DNA of 64,000 bases from Hippasteria phrygiana. Its lineage: Eukaryota > Echinodermata > Asteroidea > Valvatida > Goniasteridae. The notes below the pieces were generated by a model, which saw only the letters and a list, made by a program, of their open reading frames with translations, was not told the DNA's origin and searched no databases. Every line of letters begins with the position of its first letter. The stretch's first letter is position 1. Positions 12,476 through 28,805 of this stretch are shown here, piece after piece. The translations under genes and the position numbers were made by a program. The DNA lies in the NCBI GenBank assembly GCA_037893225.1, contig JAZGUH010000417.1, forward strand, positions 124,001 through 188,000, in the 5' to 3' direction.

Positions 12476-12737
12476 TTAACCCTAATGTACATAAATCCAA
12501 AATCCTTCCCCTGTTTTGAAGGATTTCGGCGTATTCAGGATACCTCCATATTGAAACCTGGGGGATTTTTCTGGATTGAGGATTGTAAGCCGAGCGTTAC
12601 TGCAGGATTTTGATGGATTGAGGATACCTCCATTGAGCAGTCACCAAAACCAACTTTTTGTGCATGACAAAATAGGTGGATTTTGGCGGATTCAGGATAC
12701 TTTCTAGTATTAAAGTTACCCAAGGGGTTAGGGTTAA
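12476..12737. mobile_element. TTAA-flanked MITE, family A variant
   Basis: TTAA occurs at both ends, with TTAACCCTAA on the left and CCAAGGGGTTAGGGTTAA on the right. The interior alternates 'ggattttgatggattgaggatacctccat' phrases. It is close in sequence and length to 63078-63341; both contain a CACCAAAACCAACTTTTTGTG segment. Confidence 0.65.
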
Positions 12738-13465
12738 ACAATAAAAATAAGCACATTATGAACGTGCACAAAATCATTGTTGAAATAGAATGGGATTTCA
12801 CCAATTTCTTGTAACTCTGATGATGGATTGAGCTCAAACTTTCACAGGTTTGTGAATCATCTAGGATTACAAATGTACATCTCTACATGTGGGCTGGATA
12901 CATACATTGTACATTACCTTGAGACAAGATGACAGCATTTTAGACAACAAATATTTCTCAGGAGGATTGATACTTGTACCATCTTTATAAACAGTCAGCT
13001 TTCAGACTAGTAATCAATTTGGTTTTTAATCATTTCCAAATCCGTATCGTACCTTTAAGCTCCAACCTCAGTTTCCCTGTGCACATAACATTTCCCACAG
13101 CAAAATTAATGCTGGAAAGTTTAATTTAATAGCCAGGAGGGCAAAGTCCAGGAAACTGCAAGAATCAACTTCCTATGCATGACTGTCCAAGGGGAGTGAC
13201 AGACAGCACAACCCCCTTATTTTTGTATAATGATTTGGGACTTTAATTTTTAAAGAAAATGTAGGAAATGTCTTGCAGTTTACATGTAATTGTCTATGAT
13301 CCTGATTACTGTTCAAGTGAGCACATTTTTAATGGCGACGTTCAGAACACAAACAAAACCGAAGATCTGCGGACTGGCTGGTTGACAGGAAGTAAAGATA
13401 TACCGATATTCGTTTGGTTGGGTTTGTGTACGAGAGTTTAACGATGGTGCAGGCATATCTCATAA

Positions 13466-13565
13466 GTACATGTACATGTACATACATGTACTAGTACATT
13501 ATGTACATGTACATGTACATGTACATGTACATGTACATGTACATGTACATGTACAGTACAGTACT
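13466..13565. repeat. TACATG hexamer array
   Basis: About 100 bp of mostly uninterrupted (TACATG)n, a self-complementary hexamer. Shorter runs are scattered through the window, for example at 4499, 8240, 22490, 23105, 36096, 36790 and 36863. Confidence 0.9.
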
Positions 13566-13885
13566 ACTCATGCTAAACGTACGATGAAAAAGAAATGATT
13601 ACCTTGCTGTTTTATAAAGATGCAATGTATCAGTACCAGTCCTGACATGCCTGAGAAATATGTCAGTCTGAAATGCTTGCTGTCATCTTCAAAAAAATCT
13701 GAAGACCTCCCTAAAACACCGTACTGCGGCTTATTTGATTTCAACAATTAAAGTAAGCACAAATAAATGCACACAAAATCACTGTTAAAACAAAGGTTTT
13801 TCACTCTTTTCACATATTGACCAACCACGTACATGTACGCACACACATGTATGCCAGACTATTGTGATTAGTCAATACACTGTAA

Positions 13886-15205
13886 GGCCGTGTTTTTTTT
13901 TATAACTTGGATTACGGATCCGCCGCCGGAAAAAATCAGATTTTGGAGGAAAAAAATTAAAATTGACGCCGAAAATTGTCAAATTCGACAACCAAGAACA
14001 AGCATAAGATATCGTTCGCTTGTGAACACTTGTTGACTGTTTTTGTGTGGAATCCGATCCAGATGGTGTGCATTCATGTACATGTACATCATACATGTAC
14101 ATGTAGGCCTACATAATGTACGAACTGGCGTGCACAAATATTTATGCACCAGCAGTACGATTTTCAACATGAAGTTTGACTTGAAAACATGGATGTTAAA
14201 TACATTTTCCAAACCTGTGTCTTTTGTCATTATTTTAGTCAGTAATATGCAAGTTTCCAACACAAAAACACACTCTCCTTCATGGAAAAAAAACATGCCA
14301 CTTCCCGACGTGATTTCACTGAGCTGACTGCGCGACTGTCAACATTAAACCGCCATCTTGAATTGCCTCATTATGTATTCATGTATCATGAATACATTAG
14401 GTTGGGATTTAAACCAATAGGGGGACAAGGCGCGCTGTGTTTCGGGCCACTTATGAATATTTAACAGGTCAATCGCCGTGACCATTCATAAATAATTAGA
14501 TTCCCCTGGCCTTATAAGGGAATTTGAATGCCTTACCAGAAAGCCCCACAATGCCACTCAAAAGTGAGATCAACGATCACCAAAAAGGGATGATTCAAGC
14601 CTGGCATGGGGAGGGGGAATTTCCAACAGCGAGATTGCCCAGAGGCTTGGGATTTTGGAGGGTACCGTGAGGTACAATTTGCGGAAATTGCAATATAATA
14701 ATTCTATGGAAAACGAGGCAAGATCTGGTAGATAAGCTGACCGCTACCTCGTGTGAAGTTTGCGCTGAAACTTCCCACGAAACCGCCCCCGAGATAGCTA
14801 GCCATCGTCATCGACGCGTCGCGACCTTGCCGAGCCAGCGAGCCAGCGAGCCAGCTAGCGCTCGGCGCTGTGGGTGTACATAGCAATGCATCGTCCGCGC
14901 TAGCTCGACCGTATCCAAGAGACTGGCAGCTGTTGGCTTAAATGTGAATAGTTTCGCGTCACAAGCCCCGCCTCACTGCCGACACGAGGCCCGTCAATTA
15001 GCAAGCTTAGGATTGGGCTAAATCAGCGCCGCGCGCACGCGCGCTTGAGATATGTTTTTTCGTCAATTTCGTGTTCCACGGGCGCCGCCATTTTGGATTA
15101 CAGGGCGCCGCCATGTTGTTTTTGTTTTTTGTTTTTTTTTCGCTCGCCGCACGACCCGGAGACATAAAAAATCCGTAATCCAAGTTATTAAAAAAAAAAA
15201 CGGCC
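13886..15205. mobile_element. GGCC-ended element with TAA duplication
   Basis: The inverted ends share GGCCGT, a T-run and a TAACTTGGATTACGGAT block, over about 38 bp. Both ends are flanked by TAA (13883-13885 and 15206-15208). GGCC ends plus a TAA duplication resemble PIF/Harbinger, like the element at 4623. The interior carries a Tc1-like helix-turn-helix relic instead of Harbinger genes, so it may be a composite or a nested insertion. Confidence 0.65.
14551..14735 (+). pseudogene. Tc1/mariner-like transposase N-terminal HTH fragment
   Basis: An ATG at 14551 opens MPLKSEINDHQKGMIQAWHG. The match then continues in a shifted frame from about 14615 as ISNSEIAQRLGILEGTVRYN and ends at TAA 14735. 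The pattern (start helix, S-x-x-EIAQ-x-LGI-x-x-GTVRYN, then a basic linker ending RSGR) is the paired-type helix-turn-helix that opens Tc1/mariner transposases and binds the terminal repeats. One frameshift is present and no DDE/D catalytic domain follows, so it is dead. Confidence 0.65.
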
Positions 15206-15883
15206 TAAAGTACATTGCAATTGAAATTTAACACTGTGAATGGGAATAGGAAATTTTGTGAAAAGAATTCACATTCACATTTCACATTTCATATTTCCCA
15301 CACAACTTTTCCCACACAACTTTTCCCCCTTGCGAATTCAAATTGAGAATAGGTGTGAAAACATTTTCCCTCATGTGGGAATTTTTGTTCCCCTTTTTGT
15401 AAAATGAAAATGAATTCCCTGGGAAGAGAAAAAGGGTTAATAGAAATTGACATTCCCAGGTTAACTATCAATTGCAATGTAATGGGTTTGAGCAGTCTAT
15501 TATACCTGCTCAAACACTGACCTTGCACAGCTGGCATGGCTGGCATCAGCAGGTTATCAATTCAAATGTGATAACCAGTGATAGAAATGAGTTTTGCATC
15601 TTCCAGGTGTTAAGAAAAACTACCCTTTGCAATAGTGACACCAATTTCTGCAATGGCTAAAATCAGTTAAAGGAACCCATAAAATAAGAGTTTCAGGACA
15701 TGGATTCATGTAGGACAACATTTTTTTTCAAGTCACTTTGACTTTTCAGGTCCTCTTGAAATTCTAAGGGGTAACCGCAAGATTTTGGATTTTTTTTAAT
15801 GCAAATGATCATACATGTATATTCATGGGACTGTTAGGGTTAAAGAACTGAACATTGTGATCCAATCTTTCGCAATGCAGTAC
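15206..15883. other. No gene seen upstream of the last kinase exon
   Basis: AT-rich sequence with a TTCCC/CACATTT-rich patch at 15270-15320. On the minus strand this lies in the intron that follows the exon ending at 15884. The next kinase exon (the catalytic loop HRD/YRDIK segment) was not found here or anywhere to the left. Confidence 0.4.
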
Positions 15884-21731
<5,848 letters not shown>

Positions 21732-21976
21732 CTGAATGAAAGTGAGAGGGAAAAAAAGCAGAGATGTACAATGTATCACAGTGCTAAAACCTGGTACAAT
21801 ACTAATACAAGGCTAAAAGCCACTCTAGGTAAAGGGCTAAGAGTACATGTAGGTTGGGTTGGCCACATTTTAGGTTGCCAGCTCTACCACCCTTATGGTT
21901 TTCCTGGGTCCAGAATTATCCCAATTTTCAGATCTACATGTACATATAGACCCAGGTGGGGTAACTTCCACTGTTG

Positions 21977-22196
21977 TTAACCACTTGCGTACGGATGACG
22001 CCATATGGCGTCAAAAAGAAAGTGCCACTAAGCCGGATGACGCCATTGGCCGCCGTTTGTGCAGTTTTAATCCATTGTTGGATTATTGTCTATGTCATGC
22101 TTGACTGCACAAACACATTGTAGCGGTTCGATTTGGCTGCCAGAACCACTGCAACACCCCGACGTCTCCCGTAAAATACCGTGCCCAAGTGGTTAA
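21977..22196. mobile_element. TTAA-flanked MITE (family B), copy 2
   Basis: Ends are TTAACCACTTG and CAAGTGGTTAA. The interior has GGATGACGCCATATGGCGTC and a CATTGTTGGATTATTGT phrase matching the family. Confidence 0.7.
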
Positions 22197-22512
22197 AGAC
22201 CAACACAAGTGTGTAAACATCTTCAATCGGGGACCTCCTATTGTCATCCTATATTGTTCATACTTGTTGGCATACTGATTGGTTTTGTACACGATTTTCA
22301 ACCGGGGATCTTTCTCAACCGGGAACCCTATTGTCCTCTACTGCTAATAAGAGTCCCCTATTGAATGCAAAAACAATTCCACCTCTCCCCCTGCAGGCTT
22401 ATCTCATACTGTACATCTACATGTACCAGGCACCCACCGAAAAAGACACTGACAATTTGGGAGACCACCAACATACCGCAAGATACATGTGTACATGTAC
22501 ATGTACATGTAC

Positions 22513-22640
22513 ATGTAGCTCAGTTTGTAGAGCACCAGTATTCCAGAGGTCTCGGGTTCAAATCCCGCTCCTGCCGGTTTTCTTTGTTAAAATTTATTCA
22601 AATTTACATAATCGGTTTCCAGTGTGGTTTGTTTGACAAA
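22513..22640 (+). mobile_element. tRNA-derived SINE with intact A and B boxes
   Basis: TAGCTCAGTTTGTAGAGC (A-box region) starts at 22516 and GGTTCAAATCC (B box) at 22555, correctly spaced for a tRNA-like promoter. A unique body follows: TTTCTTTGTTAAAATTTATT and CAAATTTACATAATCGG. A diverged second copy with the same body lies at 41315-41445. The tRNA-like head does not close into a functional tRNA with an acceptor stem. Confidence 0.7.
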
Positions 22641-24007
22641 AATTTAAATTGTTTAAATGTAGTATACATCATTTGCAAACATCAAAAAACAAAACTACTG
22701 AATTATTACACAATACCGTACTAGACTGAAAGTACATTTGTAAATAGCAGTCGCAAACGATTGTCGGCCGACAATCTTTGGAAATAGTCTAGTTCCCGGA
22801 CCTGATAATTCCCTGACATCAATAAATTGCTCCGTTTTGTCTAAAGTATGGTCAGGGAACCAGACTATTAGAACACTTTTTTTTATCTCTACGCAGACTG
22901 GTTTTCCCAGCATCTACATGTGCACACAAACATTTAAACAGGTCAGTGTTCTTGCTGGCATGCTATAAAATACATGTACATTGCACTAACCCCCAAATCT
23001 ATTTATACATTTCTGAAAATTACAACAAAAGCAAATGATGTATACTACATTTAAATGGAAAATTATTGGACCTGTAACTGTGCAGTACAGGTAAACTTTG
23101 TTTATGTACATGTACATGTACAGTACATGCTGTAAATTGCTTATTGTACATCCTCTCTCTTTGGTTTAATAATCCTTCCAAGGCCTGATATCACTGTTCT
23201 CCATCTTTTGCTCTCAACAGGGTGAGTGAGTGAGTGAGTGAGTGTGATTAACCTCATTTGTCTCTCCAAGGCTTGTCTGTTTTCAAATGCCTTGAAAGCA
23301 TGAGTTCAAGGCTGCTACAACAGGCACAGTACATGTGAACATGCATAAATCCTTGCAATTCAAAGAAAGGGATTTCTCTGAATTGGGACTGGCACTGGGA
23401 AGTGTTTGTGACCCCCTGCCAGGTGGCCATGTACCTACATGTATAGTGAACTCAGATTTTTGTGCACACATTCAAATGTACAAAGTGTACATTTCCCATT
23501 AAAGGTAGTGTACATGTACATGTACATGATTGGTCATTGTTGCAATTTTCAGAAATGGGCGGATTTCGGGGTTAGTATTTTCATGGAGAAGGAATATAGA
23601 AGGAGAATCCCCTTATCGGTCGAACTAATTATCACCTGATTACGTCCTATGCGCTCAGCACTGCGCCCGCCTGTTGCGGTCTTAAAGTTTTACGACCGCA
23701 CTCAGCCCTTTGAACACAATGATCGTCGCCGCGATTTTGTTGGTAACCAACGTACTCAAGTTGTAGAAGCTGCAGTGATGCTACTTGGATGAATGCACTT
23801 TTCGCATGCGCAGTTGCTTTGTGTAGCCCCTGCTTGAACTCACAGAAACCCGTTGGCTTCAGTGCTGAATTCCACACGTTTTGGTGGTCTGCGCGAAAAA
23901 ATCGGCCAAAAACTTGTGAAGTTTCAACATTTTCCCGTTTACTCCAGAACCTACAAAACTGAAAATGTATTAATAATATCATTTTCCTACCTTAACCATG
24001 TTTCCGA

Positions 24008-24345
24008 CAGTTTCCTACAGCCAAAAAGTAGTTAATAATGGGAACAAAGACAATACACAACCGAATATTTTAGTTTTATGAATGGCCACGTCTGGACAGT
24101 TGAAAAAAAAAAAAAACGATCGAAAATGGTGTTGTTTTTTATATTTTCGAGGCTGAATACGCGATTGAAGTTTTTCATGGCAATATTTTTGTATCGTAAT
24201 GTACTGCATTTGCCTACTGTTTCCTACAGCGAAAAAGTAATTTAAAATGGGGACGAAGACGATACACAACCGAATATTTTGGTTTTATGAATGGCCACGT
24301 CTGGACAGTTAGACAAAAAAAAAACGATCGAAAATGTGGTGTTTG
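24008..24345. repeat. Direct duplication of a ~125-bp block
   Basis: 24008-24135 and 24218-24345 share GTTTCCTACAGC, ACACAACCGAATATTTTNG, TTTTATGAATGGCCACGTCT and an A-run followed by CGATCGAAAATG. The two units are separated by about 80 bp and have diverged by several substitutions. Confidence 0.75.
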
Positions 24346-26250
24346 TTTTCGATTTCTTTAGATGCTACATGTTCAGTCTTGATTTACATGTTTTTTAATG
24401 TGTAACCTTTGAAATTCAAATTATTATTATTATTTTTTTTGGGGGGGGGGGGGGGGGGGGGGTGGGGGGAACTTCGCCTACAATTTTTTATAGTAAGCCA
24501 AACAACCTTTTTGGGGGGGGGGGGGGTAACTTAACATGGAATTCTAACGTTAGGACTTTCTGGCTAAACTCAAAACAGTTTCCAATTGTAAAATTAGTTT
24601 TGGGACTTTTTATATTAAAATAAAAATATTTGATTAATAAAATGGCTTGTTCAATCATGGAGGAAGGGTTAAATTTATTTGTCCCCGAGTTAATTCCTTT
24701 GTGAAGCTTGCCCCACTCCCGGGCCCCAAGCTCCTTCAGTCACCTGGTGTGAGTGTGAAATTCAGTCAGAACCCTTAAAAAGTTATAGATGCATTTCTCA
24801 CGTTTTTCTCAGTATAAGGGTTGGGGGGGGGGGCTAGGCCTATGCAGGTTTTTTTATATGCAGGGCTTTCTCGGCTTTCTTTGAAATATTTTAGGGTCCA
24901 TTTTTTAAGGTTTAAGTAAACATTAATGAAAGCCTTGCAGCAAATTTTTATGTCGGAATTTGTCACCACGTCAAACATTTTTTGGGAAAGGTGCATTTGT
25001 ATAGTTTTTCGTGTATCAAGTTGCTCCAGTAGTCCTCCTGAACAAGATGATTTGATAAGATCTTGTTGGCAAGTACAAATTTAATATTAAATCCTTGTAG
25101 TTTCACAAGATTTGTGTACGAAGGACGGCCCAACTTACAAGTTCCCTGGCTCTAAAAAAGAGATGCACATTGTCTGAAACCGTAAAATTACCCCCCCCCC
25201 CCCCTCACAAAACAAGTTGCCGTGATTCATAGTTGCCGCGGTGAGGTCAAATTAATTGGACCACGGCGGCAACTTTTACACGCGATCATTTCTTTCGTCG
25301 GCAACCGTTAACAAAAGCAAAACTCGCGACCATCGTCTTCGTCGGTGTCGTCGTCAGTCGACGGCTACCACTGATTTCGATTTGTTTTCAGAAACGTCGG
25401 AAAAATCACTAAAATCTTCGAAATTAAAATCGCTCAACACGAAATCTTTTGGACCGTGAGCAGCCATAGTAACGCTTGTTGTGCGCGAAGAGACCAAATC
25501 CTTTCCACCATGTTCTTCGTTACCTTAACGAATTCACTTCGCATACGCATTCGCATGAAGTATAAACCGGGCTTTACGCGAGTGGGATAACTACATTGTA
25601 CAATGTACATGTACTCGAATACATGTACAAATGTAGTATAACACCACAACAAATACAAACATGGTGATTTCTCATTTTTTTGTAATTTACAAGCAACTGA
25701 AATTCACATTCTGTACGCAGCCACAATCAAAGGTTCACCTTTTCTTGAGTCCTCAATAGAAACAGCATTTTTAAAAACAATGATGTACAAAGCATTTAAA
25801 ATTGTACAGGAATCAAGAATGTATATAAATTATGTACATAAACTACATGTACATTACAATGTGTATCACCCCCCCCCCCCCCCCCCCCCCATGTCAGCTC
25901 ATACCCCATGATTTATACATGCATGCATGCTGTCAGAAAATACAAAACAACATCCAGCAAAACAATTGTCTGCTCAATTTGTGCAACCCTAGATGTGACC
26001 TCAGCTGGGTCTTGTGAGGTCACAGAACCTGCTGCAGGCTTTATAGGTCCCCAGTGCAGCGCACAATGCATGCAGTGCAGTGCAGTACAGTGAATGTGCA
26101 TTGATGATCACTACATGTACATGTAGTACTATGGGGTGGAGTGTGTGATGCACAGTTATACAAAATGAGAAATACCCTGGATCATACATTGTAATGTACA
26201 TACTTTACGTAATTCTGACAACGGACTGTATATTATATGATGTATGTAAA

Positions 26251-26668
26251 TGTATATATAACGCCCTTTTCCAGCATAGGGCGACCGGTCTATGGGCATT
26301 CTGCATTAAAATATATGTAACCTAACCCTATCTCTTCCTATTGCTTTTACCTTAAGGCGACCGGTAATCGGTCGCCCCAAGCCGGTCGGTCGCCCCAAGC
26401 CCATAGAAATACGGCGACCGGTCGCCTTATGCTGGAAAACGTCAGTATATACACGTACATGTACATATATACTGACGTTTTCCAGCATAAGGCGACCGGT
26501 CGCCGTATTTCTATGGGCATGGGGCGACCGACCGGCTTGGGGCGACCGATTACCGGTCGCCTTAAGGTAAAAGCAATAGGAAGAGATAGGGTTAGGTTAC
26601 ATATATTTTAATGCAGAATGCCCATAGACCGGTCGCCCTATGCTGGAAAAGGGCGTTATATATATATA
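26251..26668. repeat. ~418-bp near-perfect palindrome made of two head-to-head MITEs
   Basis: The two arms, of roughly 200 bp, mirror each other around 26458.5 with one visible mismatch outside a central loop of about 14 nt. Each arm is itself bounded by TTTTCCAGCATA and TATGCTGGAAAA with GGCGACCGGTCGCC inside, so it looks like two copies of a ~174-bp MITE in inverted orientation. Both flanks are TA repeats. The arms contain GGCGACCG repeats and a TAGGGTTAGGTTA phrase. Such a structure can form a cruciform or a long hairpin RNA. Confidence 0.9.
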
Positions 26669-26717
26669 CATGTACATGTATGTACATTGATTTGCAATAC
26701 AAAATGTGTACGGTACT

Positions 26718-26988
26718 GGGGCCAATTTCATAGAGCTGCTTAACTGTATATTTGTAAGCAGAAAAGTTGTGCTAATAATAGCAGGAAAATTTGCTTTAAA
26801 AGCATTAGAGTATTTCATGGCCAAGTCGTGCTAACGCTTGAGCGTGCATGGAGATTTATATTGTTGCGTCACTAATTTTTAAAAGCAAATCCTGCTTCCG
26901 AAGTTAGTTGGCTCTTTGCTGTGCTTACTGCTTATAGTCTCTATGAAATGGGCGAGGGTTCCGTTAGCAGAAAATCGTAAGTGGGCCC
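26718..26988. mobile_element. GGGCCCAATTTC MITE (family D), copy 2
   Basis: Begins GGGGCCAATTTCATAGAGC and ends AGTGGGCCC. The interior is the reverse complement of 20353-20626, sharing CATGGAGATTTATATTGTTG and CTATGAAATGGGCGAGGGTT. Confidence 0.7.
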
Positions 26989-27059
26989 TGTATTCACGTA
27001 CGGTACTTGTACTTGTTCTACGGTACAATGTACATGTACATAATTATATGTACATTGTA

Positions 27060-27480
27060 GATTATGGAATCGAGAACCTGTGACCGAATCAACATACCGG
27101 TACATATTGTACATTGTATATTGCTTAGTAATTTCTCAGACAATGAAAAAGAAAGTTTTTAAATGTCATTTTTTGAGAATTTTCAAGATGAAAACCAGGG
27201 TAAATGGTAAAACAAAACAGATCAACGTTTATGACTCTCGTAAAAATGCAATTTACACCGTAAATATTTTGATGCATTGAGTGTGGTAGTATAACGTGCG
27301 GACCTTTACAAACAATATGAAAAGCAATTTCCGAGATTTAATTTTTGGGATTGGCTTTCTTTAACCTGGGTAGTGGGTAGTATAGGTACCTGGGTAGTGG
27401 GTACCCGATTCCCATACTAGCCGTAAATGCACACCCCTGATAGTACCACAGTCCAGCATTTTCAGTGTTTACACTAAATT
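27060..27480. mobile_element. Dispersed repeat, family E (copy 1)
   Basis: Shares with 59849-60160 a block around AAAACAAAACAGATCAACGT and GAAAACCAGG, and with 58745-59135 the GGGTACCCGATT-type end phrases. In the other copies the ends approach CTAGGGCTGTGCAT and ATGCACAGTCCTAG, hAT-like in form. Ends of this copy are not sharp. Confidence 0.45.
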
Positions 27481-28437
27481 ACAGAGGCATTCATGAGGGT
27501 AAGCACTATCTGGGCGCCAATCCAGTACGGCGATGAATAATACAACATATTTACCTATGCCTTTCCAAAGCATGGCATTTCAAGAAGTATAAAATTGGCA
27601 CCCGTGGAGTACAGGCGGGCGCTGGTTGGGTACATCGCAGTGAAGAAAAAAGAGAAGTATAAAACAGGCACCTCTGGAGTACAGGCGGGCGCCGGTTGGG
27701 TACATGTACTAAAATTATTAAGATTACATGTAGGTCATGTATGGTTATTCATAAGGCATACGTCATACGTTGTATTATTCATCGCCGTAATAGCACTTAC
27801 CACTCATGATAGGGGTGGCTAAAGCCTGTTTAAAGGCTGGAAATACAGGTCCCGTGCGAAGAAACTGCATCAATGTCATAAATGCACGGATACTGTGTCA
27901 TGTGAAAGTACACATGTATAGCCTAACATGTACGTGTACAATATGTATGTATCCCTGTCACCAAACCACAGGTGTCCCGTGCGGTTCAAGACAAGCATCG
28001 GGACCTCCTCCAAAATATCACAAGGATGCGACATCCGTGCGATACTTACATGTACCGAGACCGGCGTCAAGGTCAAATTTCCTAAATACCATACATTAAC
28101 ACATGATTAACATAATTTTGTGAAAATACAAATTCCAGTGAAAGTCTGAATTAGATATTGTTTTGAGTTAAAGTACAATCCATAGTACAATCCATAGATC
28201 ATGCCTAATCTTCACCTTTGAAATTTCCTGTGGTTTCACAAAAGGTTTACCCAAATCAAATAGCGCCCTCTCCTATTGTGTCCGCCATACCTCTAAAAGG
28301 CAAATTGTTTCAGATGTCGGACTTTTCATGTACATGTACTATTGTACTTACATGTACTGTACATACATTCTGTAGTTCAAATCTTGTATTTAATTTGGTT
28401 TGGCACGACTCTCTGGAACGCCTGTCTGAACCAGTTG

Positions 28438-28585
28438 TTAACCCTTTGATGAAGCCGGCTGACATCTATAGACATCTATAGACGTCTATAGAAAATTACC
28501 ACCTGTTTTGCTTGGCTGCACTTGGCTGCACAAGCCCGCATGGTACCCCAGCGCCCCATTATAACACCCGTACTCAAGGGATTAA
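28438..28585. mobile_element. TTAA-flanked MITE (family B), short copy
   Basis: Ends are TTAACCCTTTGATGAA and TACTCAAGGGATTAA. It contains GACATCTATAGACATCTATA and CTTGGCTGCACAAGCC. It is shorter than the other copies. Confidence 0.6.
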
Positions 28586-28805
28586 ACAGTCATAACCAAT
28601 AAGGCAAAGGAACAACATCTTATGCAGGTTCCACCCCATGGATTACTTTGGAGTATTCCAAATGTTGTACATCATCAAATTAATATTCCTTTTTAAAATA
28701 ATCATAAGCCATATTGCCACACAACATACAGTAAGTAGGACTGAATTCCTCCTTTTGGCAACAAGCGCTTGTGTAAAACGCTGGTTGACATGTACATGTA
28801 CATTG

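Larger units (their letters stand above)
11692..13885. other. No gene seen; repeat debris including a MITE
   Basis: This stretch holds the right part of the C-rich repeat interrupted at 9195, hAT-like terminal phrases at 11880-12027 (ending TATCGCCCAGCACTAG) and 12115-12195 (GGTTCGGTTCGG...), one family A MITE (12476-12737) and a TACATG array (13466-13565). Nothing coding can be supported. Confidence 0.4.
21732..26250. other. Upstream of the known kinase exons: repeats only
   Basis: No first exon of the kinase was found. The stretch holds a family B MITE (21977-22196), a SINE (22513-22640), a duplicated block (24008-24345), G runs (24441-24462 and about 24515-24526) and a C run (25869-25890). 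A 37-codon minus-strand frame at 25354-25467 starts MAAHGPKDFVLSDFNFEDF, is acidic and aromatic, and has no recognised family. Confidence 0.4.

Noticed and set aside
12721..12737. Telomere-like TTAGGG phrase
   Set aside because: Only one or two units, and it is the terminal repeat of the family A MITE.
22513..22585. Functional tRNA gene
   Set aside because: A and B boxes are present, but no proper acceptor stem closes, and the body with a second copy at 41315-41445 indicates a SINE.
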